A DNA stretch of 39,111 nucleotides from a virus: positions 1 to 39,111 of IMG/VR virus record IMGVR_UViG_3300023210_000089. One strand, written 5' to 3'. Below the pieces are notes generated by a model that made no database searches, was not told the origin of the DNA, and was given only the letters and a program-made list of their open reading frames with translations. Shown here one piece after another: positions 6,059 through 14,180 of this stretch. Within the stretch, counting starts at the first letter, position 1; every line of letters starts with the position of its first letter. Made by a program: the position numbers and the translations under genes.

Positions 6059-7918
6059 CTAAAATGGGATATCAAAGTCATCATCAACAGCATAAGGCAT
6101 TCTAGCTTGGCGCATCGCTTGACTATCAACAACGTACTCATGTTTGTCGCAATCCAAAGGGTTTATATCATCATCATAAAACCTTCCGTTCATAACGTTG
6201 TATGTCAATATGCATTCCCCAGTCGTTCCATTGAGTTCCTTCTTCTTGATTTTCTGAGAGATGAACTGAGATGTTGAGTCTTGTGGCTGTGAGTTGTAAT
6301 ATGGCCGATGGAACATGATGATATTATCTGCCTTGTTGTTCCACATAGCACCGCCAGCAAAGTCATATACCCTCGGACACTTGTAGTCTCCTGTTCTTTC
6401 ATCTTTCTGTATGGAACTGTTAGGGTGCGCTACGATAACCATGTAGACGTTGTTCTCTAGTGCGAACTTTTTCTGCACTCGGAAGAAGTCTTCTAGAAAC
6501 TGGTCATCACGTAGATTATTCCGTCTATCTCGGTATATCGCATTGAACGGATCTATCATACATCCATCTATGTTGTGCTTTATCATCGCCTCAACGAACT
6601 TTCTGTTGATGTACTCCTGACTCGGCATCTCCTTTTCAGGGTATATGAAGTAGAACTTATCGTTCAGCTTCTCTGCCGCCTTTCTATACTCATCCTCAGA
6701 CATCTGATTGTGATGATGCTTGTATGGTGACTTTCCTACCATAGCATGAATCAACTGATTGTAAAAGAACTTAGGTGGATACTGCTCTGGAGAGAATACT
6801 GCCCACTTATATCCATCCATCAATGATTTCATAAGCATTAGCTGTAGCATCATAGTAGACTTTCCAAAGTTTCCTATTCCTCCAACAATTGTTATCTCGC
6901 CTCTACACCATCTGAATCTTTCATCAATTCCTGGGAAGTGGGTTGTCTCTCCTTTCTGATTACCAGAGTGGAAGTCTTTTAACATGTCAGGAAAGATGTC
7001 GTTCAGGTATATCACATCTTCAAGCGGACCATCCAGTGACTCAAGTTGCTGCTCAATGCTTTCCCTTGTCACTGTGTGTATGAGTCTGTCATCGTCAGTG
7101 AACTCAGCAGTACCGAAATCTGATGCGTAGTTTCTGTAGACAGAGTTTATGATAATATCCAATTCTTTTACAGTGAATGAACCTCCGCAGAAATTGCCTA
7201 TCATTGGGGTTCGTATCTCTTCTTTCGAAAGCCCAAACCTCAGACATCCGCAAGCAAGCTTGAATACGAAGTTATTACGGTTACCTTCAAAGAATCCCTC
7301 ACCCTTGTTTATCATCCACTTCTTGAGTTTTTCGTAGATACTGTTCTCGGTTGTTACTTTGACAGGAACAGCATCATACACCTTCTCAATCATCCTGTCA
7401 TACACCTCCCATTTACGAGCAATGTACATATCTGGATCATATGACTCGAAACATACACGGCTAAGATTCCTCCCTGTAGGGTCAAGGTCTTTGAAGTCCT
7501 CAAGCATGGAATCGAAGTGCTGAAGATGTCTTTCTGGTTGCGATACCTCCACCAAAGCTTTAACTCCATTTCCACTCGGAGAAACCCAACAGGCAATCAC
7601 GTACTTGTTTCTTTTCAGCTCGGACATCTTATCAACTATCTTGCAGTGATCAAAGTCCAAACATATCAGACCAGTGTATGAGATGATGTTGTTGTCGTTA
7701 CGAGACTTGAACACACCAGAGAACAACGGAGATGGCAGACTCTTCTTAACACTATCACGCTCTTTACCACTACCAAGCCTACGTATCTGCTCAACCTTAT
7801 CCTTGCTCTTACCTTTCTTGATACGACCAAGAGCCTGACCTACAGTTATCACATGGCTTGAATCCACATCATACAGGCTCTCGTAAATACTTATCTCTCT
7901 TTCAAACAGTTTCTTCAT
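6059..7918 (-). CDS. Primase-helicase (BT4734-like N-domain, RecA-fold helicase)
   Basis: The replicative primase-helicase. The ATG at 7918 is chosen because it overlaps the upstream stop as ATGA; an in-frame ATG lies 7 codons earlier. 619 residues. The N-domain has CLDFDH (about 86-91) and WVSPSGNGVKALV (about 111-123), the D-x-D and S-x-S-G pattern of BT4734/prim-pol-like domains. A helical linker follows (about 190-265). The helicase has Walker A GGIGNFGKST (about 346-355) and a Walker B-like GCMIDPFNAI. The C-terminus DDDFDIPF looks like an SSB interaction tip. Downstream of the replisome-organiser-like gene. Confidence 0.88.
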   Translation of the reverse strand: MKKLFEREISIYESLYDVDSSHVITVGQALGRIKKGKSKDKVEQIRRLGSGKERDSVKKSLPSPLFSGVFKSRNDNNIISYTGLICLDFDHCKIVDKMSELKRNKYVIACWVSPSGNGVKALVEVSQPERHLQHFDSMLEDFKDLDPTGRNLSRVCFESYDPDMYIARKWEVYDRMIEKVYDAVPVKVTTENSIYEKLKKWMINKGEGFFEGNRNNFVFKLACGCLRFGLSKEEIRTPMIGNFCGGSFTVKELDIIINSVYRNYASDFGTAEFTDDDRLIHTVTRESIEQQLESLDGPLEDVIYLNDIFPDMLKDFHSGNQKGETTHFPGIDERFRWCRGEITIVGGIGNFGKSTMMLQLMLMKSLMDGYKWAVFSPEQYPPKFFYNQLIHAMVGKSPYKHHHNQMSEDEYRKAAEKLNDKFYFIYPEKEMPSQEYINRKFVEAMIKHNIDGCMIDPFNAIYRDRRNNLRDDQFLEDFFRVQKKFALENNVYMVIVAHPNSSIQKDERTGDYKCPRVYDFAGGAMWNNKADNIIMFHRPYYNSQPQDSTSQFISQKIKKKELNGTTGECILTYNVMNGRFYDDDINPLDCDKHEYVVDSQAMRQARMPYAVDDDFDIPF

Positions 7919-8757
7919 GTGGTCTTTCTGTATTTCCATCCTTCACCTACATTGTGGTAAGATGGGTTTCTGTTCATCATCTTCCTTACGAAATCATCTC
8001 CTGCACCAATCCTCACTTGCTCGGACAAACTTACATTATTTTGATCACGTACAATATCATAAGCCTCAGAAATTCCCACATACTTCCATCCTGGCTCTAA
8101 CGGTGGGGCTTTGACAACTGACTTATTCTTATTCTTGAACCAAGTGTTATTCAGAAGAGCCTTCCAATTATCAACCTTAGAACCATCCTTTACAACCCAT
8201 CCTCTTACAGTGTAGTGTGCGTGGAATTTCTCTGCAATGGATTGAGGATACCCACATTCTACAACATACTCGATAACGTCATTTATGCTTGGAGCATTTA
8301 TGTTATTTCTTTCTTTTTTCCCTTCTTTTCTTTCTTCCTTTCTTCTTATGTCACCCCCTTGCGTATCCACTTGCGTATCCACTTGCGTGGTACTTACTGT
8401 TGTCTCTTGTGTTTCCTTTGTGTTTCCTGAGTGGTCGTAACTATCGTATTTACAGACAGTTACGAGTGTTGTTGAGTGTTTCCCATTTCCTATTGTTTCC
8501 TTCGTTATCAAACCCTCTTTCTCAAGCATATCCAAGAACCTTACAACTGACTTCGTTCCTGTCTTAAAAATGCTTGCCCAAGTCCTTATACTGTTAGGTG
8601 ATTGACCACGTTTTATCTCATAGGTATTGTACCCAAGTGCCATCTTCCTGTCCGAGTAATTCACATCAAGAAGTATGGTCAACCACCACTTCAGTTTCTT
8701 CTCGTCAGTCCACAACCAATGCTCGGTTATGTTCCTGTCAATTTTAATCCATCCCAT
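7915..8757 (-). CDS. Replication initiator / replisome organiser-like protein
   Basis: 280 residues. The first 100 read as a winged helix of phage replisome-organiser type: MGWIKIDRNITEHWLWTDEKK, a WASIFKTGTKSVVRFLDMLEKEGLI recognition region and a YDSYD wing end. A charged Thr/Gln/Lys linker (about 120-150) holds the repeat TQVDTQVDTQ. The C-terminal part (HYTVRGWVVKDGSKVDNWKALLNNTW) matches the DnaD/DnaT-like end of such proteins. It likely loads the primase-helicase encoded by the overlapping next gene. Confidence 0.78.
   Translation of the reverse strand: MGWIKIDRNITEHWLWTDEKKLKWWLTILLDVNYSDRKMALGYNTYEIKRGQSPNSIRTWASIFKTGTKSVVRFLDMLEKEGLITKETIGNGKHSTTLVTVCKYDSYDHSGNTKETQETTVSTTQVDTQVDTQGGDIRRKEERKEGKKERNNINAPSINDVIEYVVECGYPQSIAEKFHAHYTVRGWVVKDGSKVDNWKALLNNTWFKNKNKSVVKAPPLEPGWKYVGISEAYDIVRDQNNVSLSEQVRIGAGDDFVRKMMNRNPSYHNVGEGWKYRKTT
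8358..8388. repeat. 12-bp tandem repeat inside the replisome-organiser gene
   Basis: Unit CTTGCGTATCCA in 2.6 copies, in frame, coding for the TQVD repeats of the linker. Likely replication slippage; it changes linker length only. Confidence 0.8.
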
Positions 8758-8763
8758 AACTAA

Positions 8764-9039
8764 TTATTCTAATAGGTCGTTTATCTGACTCTGAATGTCA
8801 ATCTCCTTTATCAGCCTGGATGAGTTAATCACCGATGCAAGAGCTTCCAATAGGTCTAATGACGCATCCTTTATGTCATCGTCAATATTTGATCCACCTG
8901 TTGATATGATCGCTGATGATAGCCCTAAAAATATTGTGTTCAGTGGAGTGTCATGAATATGTTCCTGTCCATGCATACCGAGATCAATCATTCCATGTAC
9001 TAATTTCGATAGTAACTTGTCTGCTTCTTTTTCTGTCAT
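8764..9039 (-). CDS. Hypothetical protein
   Basis: 91 residues, mostly helical and acidic, with HGQEHIHD near residue 25. No family recognised. It ends 6 bases before the next start. Confidence 0.72.
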   Translation of the reverse strand: MTEKEADKLLSKLVHGMIDLGMHGQEHIHDTPLNTIFLGLSSAIISTGGSNIDDDIKDASLDLLEALASVINSSRLIKEIDIQSQINDLLE

Positions 9040-9040
9040 C

Positions 9041-9172
9041 TTAATTTATATTAGTCATTGTGTATATTAACATTACTGTCATTACGTTCATCATAAACCA
9101 CATAGGGTATGCATACTTCTTAAGTCTTAATGTGTTGCGTTTATCCCAACGTCTAACTTGATATCTTTTCAT
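9041..9172 (-). CDS. Single-span membrane microprotein
   Basis: 43 residues: a basic N-terminus (MKRYQVRRWDKRNTLRLKK) followed by one Met-rich helix (about 24-40). The start overlaps the preceding stop as ATGA, which strongly supports translation. Positive-inside topology would put the N-terminus in the cytoplasm. One of several coupled membrane microproteins in this strand's operons. Confidence 0.65.
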   Translation of the reverse strand: MKRYQVRRWDKRNTLRLKKYAYPMWFMMNVMTVMLIYTMTNIN

Positions 9173-9507
9173 TTCTCGTTTATCAATTCGTTCAACTTTT
9201 CAATCGCTGCGTTACGTGCTTCTTGAATTGTATCTTTTAAGCCCGTTTCTGAAATATAACTGTCATTCCTTTCGGCAAAATACCACTTAAACCCAGTATC
9301 TCTTTCTTTAGTCCAATCGTAGTATGGGGTGAAGTAAATATCATATCCCAAACTATCAGCCCAATCTTGGTAAACTCCCCATTGAAATGATGGATGAAGC
9401 GCACTAAACCATTTGGGATAATCAAAATTATATCCACCTTGATTGTGCATTTCGTGGTCTAGTAACCACTTCTCAAACTTTTCTTTTGCTTTTTCTGTTA
9501 GTTTCAT
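9169..9507 (-). CDS. Phage hypothetical protein
   Basis: 112 residues, rich in W and Y (YPKWFSALHPSFQWGVYQDWADS), ending in a helix EARNAAIEKLNELINEK. Looks like a conserved small phage protein of unknown role. Overlaps both neighbours. Confidence 0.75.
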   Translation of the reverse strand: MKLTEKAKEKFEKWLLDHEMHNQGGYNFDYPKWFSALHPSFQWGVYQDWADSLGYDIYFTPYYDWTKERDTGFKWYFAERNDSYISETGLKDTIQEARNAAIEKLNELINEK

Positions 9508-9763
9508 TGCTCTGTTTTAGTTCTTTCCAATTCTCCAAATCTGCGTGTGTAACAAGATTGTTACTCATAAGGTAATTACCCTCACTTCTGTCTTTAAGTA
9601 GGAAGTTACCGAATGATACTAGGTCGGCTTCTGTAAGCATCTCATCGTAGCATTTGATAAATCCATCTCTTAGAAATCTTACCCGTTCTCGTTCCCAATG
9701 AGTATTATGATCTGGTTCAGGATACAATTCCAATGCTCTTTGCTCTGCTTGTTCTTTTGTCAT
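9473..9763 (-). CDS. Phage hypothetical protein
   Basis: 96 residues starting MTKEQAEQRALELYPE, a common opening of small phage proteins, with an acidic helical middle and a basic C-terminus. Overlaps the following gene by 35 bases. Confidence 0.74.
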   Translation of the reverse strand: MTKEQAEQRALELYPEPDHNTHWERERVRFLRDGFIKCYDEMLTEADLVSFGNFLLKDRSEGNYLMSNNLVTHADLENWKELKQSNETNRKSKRKV

Positions 9764-9801
9764 TTTATCTCTGTTTAGTTTTAAAGAATTATACCTGCCA
9801 A

Positions 9802-10149
9802 TTACAGTAAGTATTGAGTATTAATATTGAGTCCTTTAGACTCAACAAACTCCCTTGCATATTTATTACAAGGATTAAGATCTGATTTTATATTCTTTTG
9901 CGAATAAGGTTTCATTTGACCTATGCACTCACCGTCTTTAATGATAATGTAGTGATTGCTCTCCGTGTAAGTATTGATTACTTTGGTATCAGAATACCAT
10001 CCACCTTTTAAGGCTTCTTTTTCTCGCTTTGTGTAAGAATAGGTAGGTATTTTCAATGCAGTAGCCTTGAATATAGATTGAGGTTTTGACAGCTCTCCTC
10101 CAAAACATACTGTAAGGTCTTCATGATTAAATCTTGCTGATCTTGCCAT
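9802..10149 (-). CDS. Hypothetical protein
   Basis: 115 residues: basic start (MARSARFNH), then mixed alpha/beta with SYTKREKEALKGGWYSD and YIIIKDGECIGQMKPY strands. No family recognised. The start shares TAATG with the stop of the 28-residue frame upstream. Confidence 0.72.
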   Translation of the reverse strand: MARSARFNHEDLTVCFGGELSKPQSIFKATALKIPTYSYTKREKEALKGGWYSDTKVINTYTESNHYIIIKDGECIGQMKPYSQKNIKSDLNPCNKYAREFVESKGLNINTQYLL

Positions 10150-10235
10150 TATCCGAATTTACCATGTAAACATATAGAGCCTTGTTCTACTTTCTTATCA
10201 GAGGGTAGCATTACTACCCGTGCTTCTTTTTTCAT
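10149..10235 (-). CDS. Very short protein resembling the N-terminus of a phage V-M-L-P family
   Basis: 28 residues: MKKEARVVMLPSDKK, then a short tail ending HGKFG. Other Bacteroidota phages carry longer proteins that open in this way, so this may be a truncated copy. It is coupled to the next gene (TAATG). Confidence 0.4.
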   Translation of the reverse strand: MKKEARVVMLPSDKKVEQGSICLHGKFG

Positions 10236-10263
10236 TTTGAATCTGTTTGGTTAAATGAATTTA

Positions 10264-10683
10264 CTAAGTTAACAACTCATTAACATACCTGACAAACATT
10301 GTGTCTTTTATATCGATAAAGTCATCAGCTTTATTCCTCCAATGCAGTAATGTTGTCCTATCCTTATCGAAGAACTCTTTAATTGCACACTCCATGCTTG
10401 ATGTTCTACCATACTTTATCTCAGAAGCCTTGTAGATTGCCATCCTCTTAGTTGTGTTCTCAGGTCCACGTACTTTATTCTGCTTGACATCATACTTTAT
10501 CTGACTGCACATATCAGCAATGTCCGCCTTGATAACATCAACTTCCTGTATGTTTATAGACTCTGGAATGTATATCTGATTCACTCGGTCTATCAATATT
10601 TCAATGCTCCTGCCATCAACACCGATCATATCCTTCCACTTTGTAAGTATATCAATGATTGCTTGTTTCTCTTCTTTTGTCAT
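10264..10683 (-). CDS. DnaA domain IV-like DNA-binding protein
   Basis: 139 residues. The C-terminal half (about 85-135), GRTSSMECAIKEFFDKDRTTLLHWRNKADDFID, resembles the helix-turn-helix of DnaA domain IV (the F-x-x-D-R-T-T-x-x-H-x-x pattern), with no ATPase domain. The N-terminal half is helical. It could bind a DnaA-box-like origin or regulate replication. The function is inferred from this pattern only. Confidence 0.68.
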   Translation of the reverse strand: MTKEEKQAIIDILTKWKDMIGVDGRSIEILIDRVNQIYIPESINIQEVDVIKADIADMCSQIKYDVKQNKVRGPENTTKRMAIYKASEIKYGRTSSMECAIKEFFDKDRTTLLHWRNKADDFIDIKDTMFVRYVNELLT

Positions 10684-10898
10684 CTGTCTATCTCTATTAG
10701 TATTCCCTTGTTGAAGAACATTAAGTCTCCGTGTTCAAACTTTCTTGAGTCTCGCAAGTTAAGTATTGTCATTGCAAACTCATAAGCATAATCGTAACTA
10801 TCTGCCTTTAGCACTACTTTATTACCAAGACATTTGAATGTCTCAGCATCGGGGTGTTCTGCCGCAACCCTTACTATTACTTTAACCTTTCCTTTCAT
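10680..10898 (-). CDS. Hypothetical protein
   Basis: 72 residues from MKGKVKVIVRVAAEHPDAE; this ATG overlaps the preceding stop as ATGA, so it is preferred over the upstream in-frame TTG-like start. Alternating strands and one helix (YDYAYEFAMTILNLRD). Its own stop overlaps the DnaA-like gene start as ATGA. Confidence 0.72.
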   Translation of the reverse strand: MKGKVKVIVRVAAEHPDAETFKCLGNKVVLKADSYDYAYEFAMTILNLRDSRKFEHGDLMFFNKGILIEIDR

Positions 10899-10999
10899 TT
10901 CGAGTATATAAACATATAATAAATAGCTGGTAAAATCTGTCCTCCTACATATATGATGTAGAACCACATCTCAATTTGTTTTTGTTCTTTTCTGTTCAT
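10895..10999 (-). CDS. Single-span membrane microprotein
   Basis: 34 residues, MNRKEQKQIEMWFYIIYV then GGQILPAIYYMFIYSK: a charged N-terminus and an aromatic helix across the membrane. Both ends are coupled by ATGA overlaps, to the recombinase stop and to the next start, which makes it a real gene despite its size. Confidence 0.65.
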   Translation of the reverse strand: MNRKEQKQIEMWFYIIYVGGQILPAIYYMFIYSK

Positions 11000-11685
11000 G
11001 TTTCTTGAAGTAACCTTTGTACGCTTGTTTTGTAATAGAACTTTCCTCTTGATGTTTTGTAACCTGCCTCATTTAACCTGCAAGCAATAGTACAATATCC
11101 AATACCCTGCCTACGCAACTCTTGAGCGAAAGGTCTTGCAACATTCTTGTTTCTGTTGTTTTTTGATTTATCCATCCAAGCTTCGATAGCAGGAACAGTA
11201 TTAGGATTCTTGCAACCTCCAAGCTTTGTGATTTTGTTGCCAGCTTTGGATGTGTAATAACCATCACGCTCAATTATCTTCTTGATTGACTGAGCAGCAG
11301 CCTTGTTACGTTCTGATATGATATCAGCCTCATGCTCTGCTACAGCTGCAAAGAGATGTATGGTCAACTTGTTAGCGTGTGGCATATCGCAACAGACAAA
11401 GTCAACGCCTGATTGATAAAGACTTGAAACGAAATGTACGTTACGAGATAGTCGGTCTATCTTGGCTATTACAAGTGTAGCACCCTCATCCTGGCATCTT
11501 TGTATTGCCTTTTGAAGTATGGGGCGTTTACCCTTACTTGTACCAGATTCAACCTCAGTGAACTCTTCAAGGATGACATCGTTCCTGACATGACCTTGAA
11601 CCATTCTCTTCTGAGCATCAAGACCAAGACCAGAATCACCCTGCTTGCGTGTTGATACTCTGTAGTAAGCTACGTATTTTTTCAT
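10996..11685 (-). CDS. Serine recombinase (resolvase/invertase family)
   Basis: 229 residues from MKKYVAYYRVSTRKQ; the ATG one base after the preceding stop is preferred. The resolvase catalytic domain shows R9 and nucleophile S11 (YYRVST), the DAQ segment, and AKIDRLSRN with the active-site Arg residues. The E-helix region AAVAEHEADIISERNKAA is present. A C-terminal helix-turn-helix (RRQGIGYCTIACRLNEAGYKT) binds DNA. It is the size of small invertases/resolvases, not large integrases. Possible roles are DNA inversion, dimer resolution or integration; no target site was identified here. Confidence 0.9.
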   Translation of the reverse strand: MKKYVAYYRVSTRKQGDSGLGLDAQKRMVQGHVRNDVILEEFTEVESGTSKGKRPILQKAIQRCQDEGATLVIAKIDRLSRNVHFVSSLYQSGVDFVCCDMPHANKLTIHLFAAVAEHEADIISERNKAAAQSIKKIIERDGYYTSKAGNKITKLGGCKNPNTVPAIEAWMDKSKNNRNKNVARPFAQELRRQGIGYCTIACRLNEAGYKTSRGKFYYKTSVQRLLQET

Positions 11686-11686
11686 G

Positions 11687-11938
11687 TTATTTTTCATTTT
11701 CGTAAAAATCATTCATCTCATATATAAAATTCTCAAGAGTAAGAATGTTGTTGTAGGAAAGAGATATGTATTTATAGTCCGACACATCAATCTCAATAAC
11801 ATCCTCTTCACTTATAGTGCAATTTATACCATCAAGTTCAGCGTCAACTATTTGAAGACTACCAACCCCCTCTTCACTTATAGTTATTTTACCTGAATCG
11901 GGAAAAAGAACCTTATCTATTTTTATTTCGTTTTTCAT
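11687..11938 (-). CDS. Hypothetical acidic protein
   Basis: 83 residues, beta-rich and acidic, with the repeated motif T-I-S-E-E at about residues 19-23 and 41-45. Overlaps the methyltransferase C-part stop as ATGA. No family recognised. Confidence 0.7.
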   Translation of the reverse strand: MKNEIKIDKVLFPDSGKITISEEGVGSLQIVDAELDGINCTISEEDVIEIDVSDYKYISLSYNNILTLENFIYEMNDFYENEK

Positions 11939-13065
11939 AGTTCCATATTTTTCATAATGTGAGTAATTACATTTATAGTCCAGCCGTTGCCAAGCATCTT
12001 ATAACGCTGAGAGTTACTTACCAATTGCTTACCGTTCTCGTCAAGTACAAGTGTGTGTCGGTCAGGAACGGTCTGAAGTCTCTCGCACTCAAGCGGTGTG
12101 AGCTTGCGCCAAGATAGTTTCTTGTCTTCGTAAGCATTAGGGTAACGACCAGGTTTATTCTCGCTAAGTACATTGTCCTTCTCTACTGTTGTCAATGTTC
12201 CTGACTTATCAGAATTATGCTTCACTTGTAGACACTGAGTAATTGGAACATCCTTGTTATAGTCATCTCTTACTCCACGTTCATTAAGTCTTCTACCAAC
12301 AATTGTAGCAGGTCTTACTACAACGCTATCCTTTTGAACTGTGGTTATTGAATTGGTCTTGTCATCTTTCCTGACCTCAAGACGCTGTTCTGTTTTACCA
12401 TCTTCGTTGTACCTACCTCTTATAGCTCCTCCTTTTACGTCTTCTTCAAACTCACCAACATTTGTTCTATTGGCAAAAGACGCTGTAAGTGCGTGTGACT
12501 TACCATCTTCATGGAACACTCTGTCTTGCATATGCGGTTGCTTACCACCTGCGTCCTTTGATGGGTTTATTTGATTTGGTTTTGATGGGTCTATTACCAC
12601 CCCCATCTCGTGACTTGCGGCAGTAAGACAGTTAGACTTGTCTTTCATTGAGCGACCACGCCTTGTCTTTGAATTTGGAAATGTAAGATCAAGACCCTCA
12701 CCTTCACTTGCTTCAGCATAACCTTTCTTAGTAGCCTCTGGGTGTCGGAGTTTGTCATCTACCTGTATGAGTGTCATACCGTTGTTACCAGCTCCCTTAT
12801 ACATGGTGGCTGTTGTGCATAATGACTTACCATCTACATCTTTAAGATGTCTCTTGTTTCTTTCGGTATGCTTCACTGGCTCTTCTCCTGCCATACCATA
12901 CTCAAGTATATCTCTAAGCACAATTCCTTTGTCCTCAGGTTGAGTTACGTTAGGTATGTTAGTCCAATACAATCTCTTTCTTGTCTGAGCGGAAACTAAC
13001 GCTGAATTTATCTTGATACAGTCCCATTCCACTATTTCCCCTGTTTTTTTGTTTTTGAATTTCAT
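11935..13065 (-). CDS. C5-cytosine DNA methyltransferase, C-terminal part (motifs VIII-X and target recognition)
   Basis: 376 residues. Begins just before motif VIII, INSALVSAQTRKRLYW (residues 19-34), and ends with motif IX KLTPLECERLQ (321-331) and motif X RYKMLGNGWTINVI (354-367). It lacks motifs I-VI, which are in the separate gene at 13740-14180. Between VIII and IX lies an enlarged recognition region with five copies of (D/G)K(S/T)xxxT(A/T) near residues 79, 142, 188, 235 and 286. The ATG overlaps the HNH stop (ATGA), so it can be made as a separate polypeptide. It may form an active enzyme with the N-part in trans, as M.AquI does, or be inactive. Confidence 0.85.
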   Translation of the reverse strand: MKFKNKKTGEIVEWDCIKINSALVSAQTRKRLYWTNIPNVTQPEDKGIVLRDILEYGMAGEEPVKHTERNKRHLKDVDGKSLCTTATMYKGAGNNGMTLIQVDDKLRHPEATKKGYAEASEGEGLDLTFPNSKTRRGRSMKDKSNCLTAASHEMGVVIDPSKPNQINPSKDAGGKQPHMQDRVFHEDGKSHALTASFANRTNVGEFEEDVKGGAIRGRYNEDGKTEQRLEVRKDDKTNSITTVQKDSVVVRPATIVGRRLNERGVRDDYNKDVPITQCLQVKHNSDKSGTLTTVEKDNVLSENKPGRYPNAYEDKKLSWRKLTPLECERLQTVPDRHTLVLDENGKQLVSNSQRYKMLGNGWTINVITHIMKNMEL

Positions 13066-13703
13066 GATTTCTTTTTTGTTATGTTTTTGTATACTTTAAT
13101 TATGTAGTTAATGAAGTCCTCATAGCTTGACTTGTTTTTCAAGAAGTTGCATTTAGAACAACATGGCAAGCAATTGTCAGTAGTATACCCTAAAGAAGAG
13201 TCCATCCTGTCGATTCCATTGCCCCTGCTTTTAAGGTCATAGTCAATAGAGTACCCACCACAATAATGACAAGGTTCAGATGTTATTGATTTAAACTCAT
13301 TTGGAGATAGATTGAAATCAATATTTCTTCTCTTTGCGTTGTTCCTATATTCAGGGTATCTTTTAGACCCATGTTTATAGTTGGCGTTGTTAACACCAGA
13401 CATTTTTTTATTAGCGCAACTACTGCAAAAGGTTTTACCGCTTTTATTGTATTCGCTATTACGTCTTCCAATAACCGAAGACAGCGATGTTTCTTTTACA
13501 GCCCCACAGGAGTCGCACTTATAATTGATTTTAATGTTACTTGTCTTGTGTACGTGTAGGATATCTACTAATATCTTAGACCCCCTTTTTACACGCAAAC
13601 GCCCCCTATTATCTCTTGAGTATGGTAGTGTATATCCGAGAGATTCGTAATATGGTTTATTACTACCAGATACAGTGACGTAAACTTCTTTATCTATTAT
13701 CAT
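13062..13703 (-). CDS. HNH endonuclease inserted in the methyltransferase gene
   Basis: 213 residues. An N-terminal DNA-binding region (about 1-60) is followed by a zinc ribbon with C63, C66, C93 and C96, then a basic linker. The HNH fold has C145 and C148 (CHYCGG), GNGIDRMDSS (162-170), N177 and the C-S-K-C-N-F-L-K-N end (182-190). It lies exactly between the two halves of the cytosine methyltransferase. Only 36 bases precede it and it overlaps the C-part ATG, so there is no room for a group I intron around it. Looks like a free-standing homing endonuclease. Confidence 0.88.
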   Translation of the reverse strand: MIIDKEVYVTVSGSNKPYYESLGYTLPYSRDNRGRLRVKRGSKILVDILHVHKTSNIKINYKCDSCGAVKETSLSSVIGRRNSEYNKSGKTFCSSCANKKMSGVNNANYKHGSKRYPEYRNNAKRRNIDFNLSPNEFKSITSEPCHYCGGYSIDYDLKSRGNGIDRMDSSLGYTTDNCLPCCSKCNFLKNKSSYEDFINYIIKVYKNITKKKS

Positions 13704-13739
13704 CTATTTTAATTAACTCGTTCCTGTAAATATAAACAA

Positions 13740-14180
13740 TTAATCAATCCTCTCCCAATCATTACCGCTGGCAGTGATAAATAGCGTTTCTGTAATTACA
13801 TCTTGATACTCCTTCTTCATTACCACGTTCTCAAGAAGAAAGTACTTTGGCTTCAACTCCTTAACAAGCCTGACATATTCAAAGAACAATGCTGACCTTG
13901 GATCATCAAAGTTAAGTTGTTTACCTGCAAACGAGAACCCTTGACAAGGACTTCCTCCTATCACTAGATCTATCTTATGACTACCGAAAGTCTCCTTGGT
14001 AACGAACTGAACATCCCCTAATTGTATGGTGTCAGGAAAGTTATGTTGTGTTACCTGCATTGCGTACTTGTCAATCTCACAAGCAAAGTACTTGTTGACC
14101 TTTACGCCTAATTTGTCAAGAGCAATCTGCCCACAACTCATTCCATCAAATAGTGATAATACGTTTATTCCTTCTTTCAT
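13740..14180 (-). CDS. C5-cytosine DNA methyltransferase, N-terminal catalytic part (motifs I-VI)
   Basis: 146 residues. Motif I LSLFDGMSCGQIAL (8-21) binds S-adenosylmethionine; motif IV GGSPCQGFS (75-83) holds the catalytic C79; motif VI is LLENV (115-119). It ends with a short unrelated-looking tail (GNDWERID) instead of continuing into motif VIII, which is found 675 bases downstream in 11935-13065 after an HNH gene. Alone it cannot recognise DNA. Start is coupled to the upstream gene by ATGA. Probably protects phage DNA from host restriction if the two parts assemble. Confidence 0.88.
   Translation of the reverse strand: MKEGINVLSLFDGMSCGQIALDKLGVKVNKYFACEIDKYAMQVTQHNFPDTIQLGDVQFVTKETFGSHKIDLVIGGSPCQGFSFAGKQLNFDDPRSALFFEYVRLVKELKPKYFLLENVVMKKEYQDVITETLFITASGNDWERID

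Noticed and set aside
12341-12943. Plus-strand frames across the methyltransferase C-part
   Set aside because: Shadow frames of the minus gene, whose motifs are clear.
13066-13739. Group I intron or intein in the methyltransferase gene
   Set aside because: Only 36 bases lie before the HNH start and it overlaps the C-part ATG, so no intron core fits. No intein splice motifs and both parts have their own start or stop.
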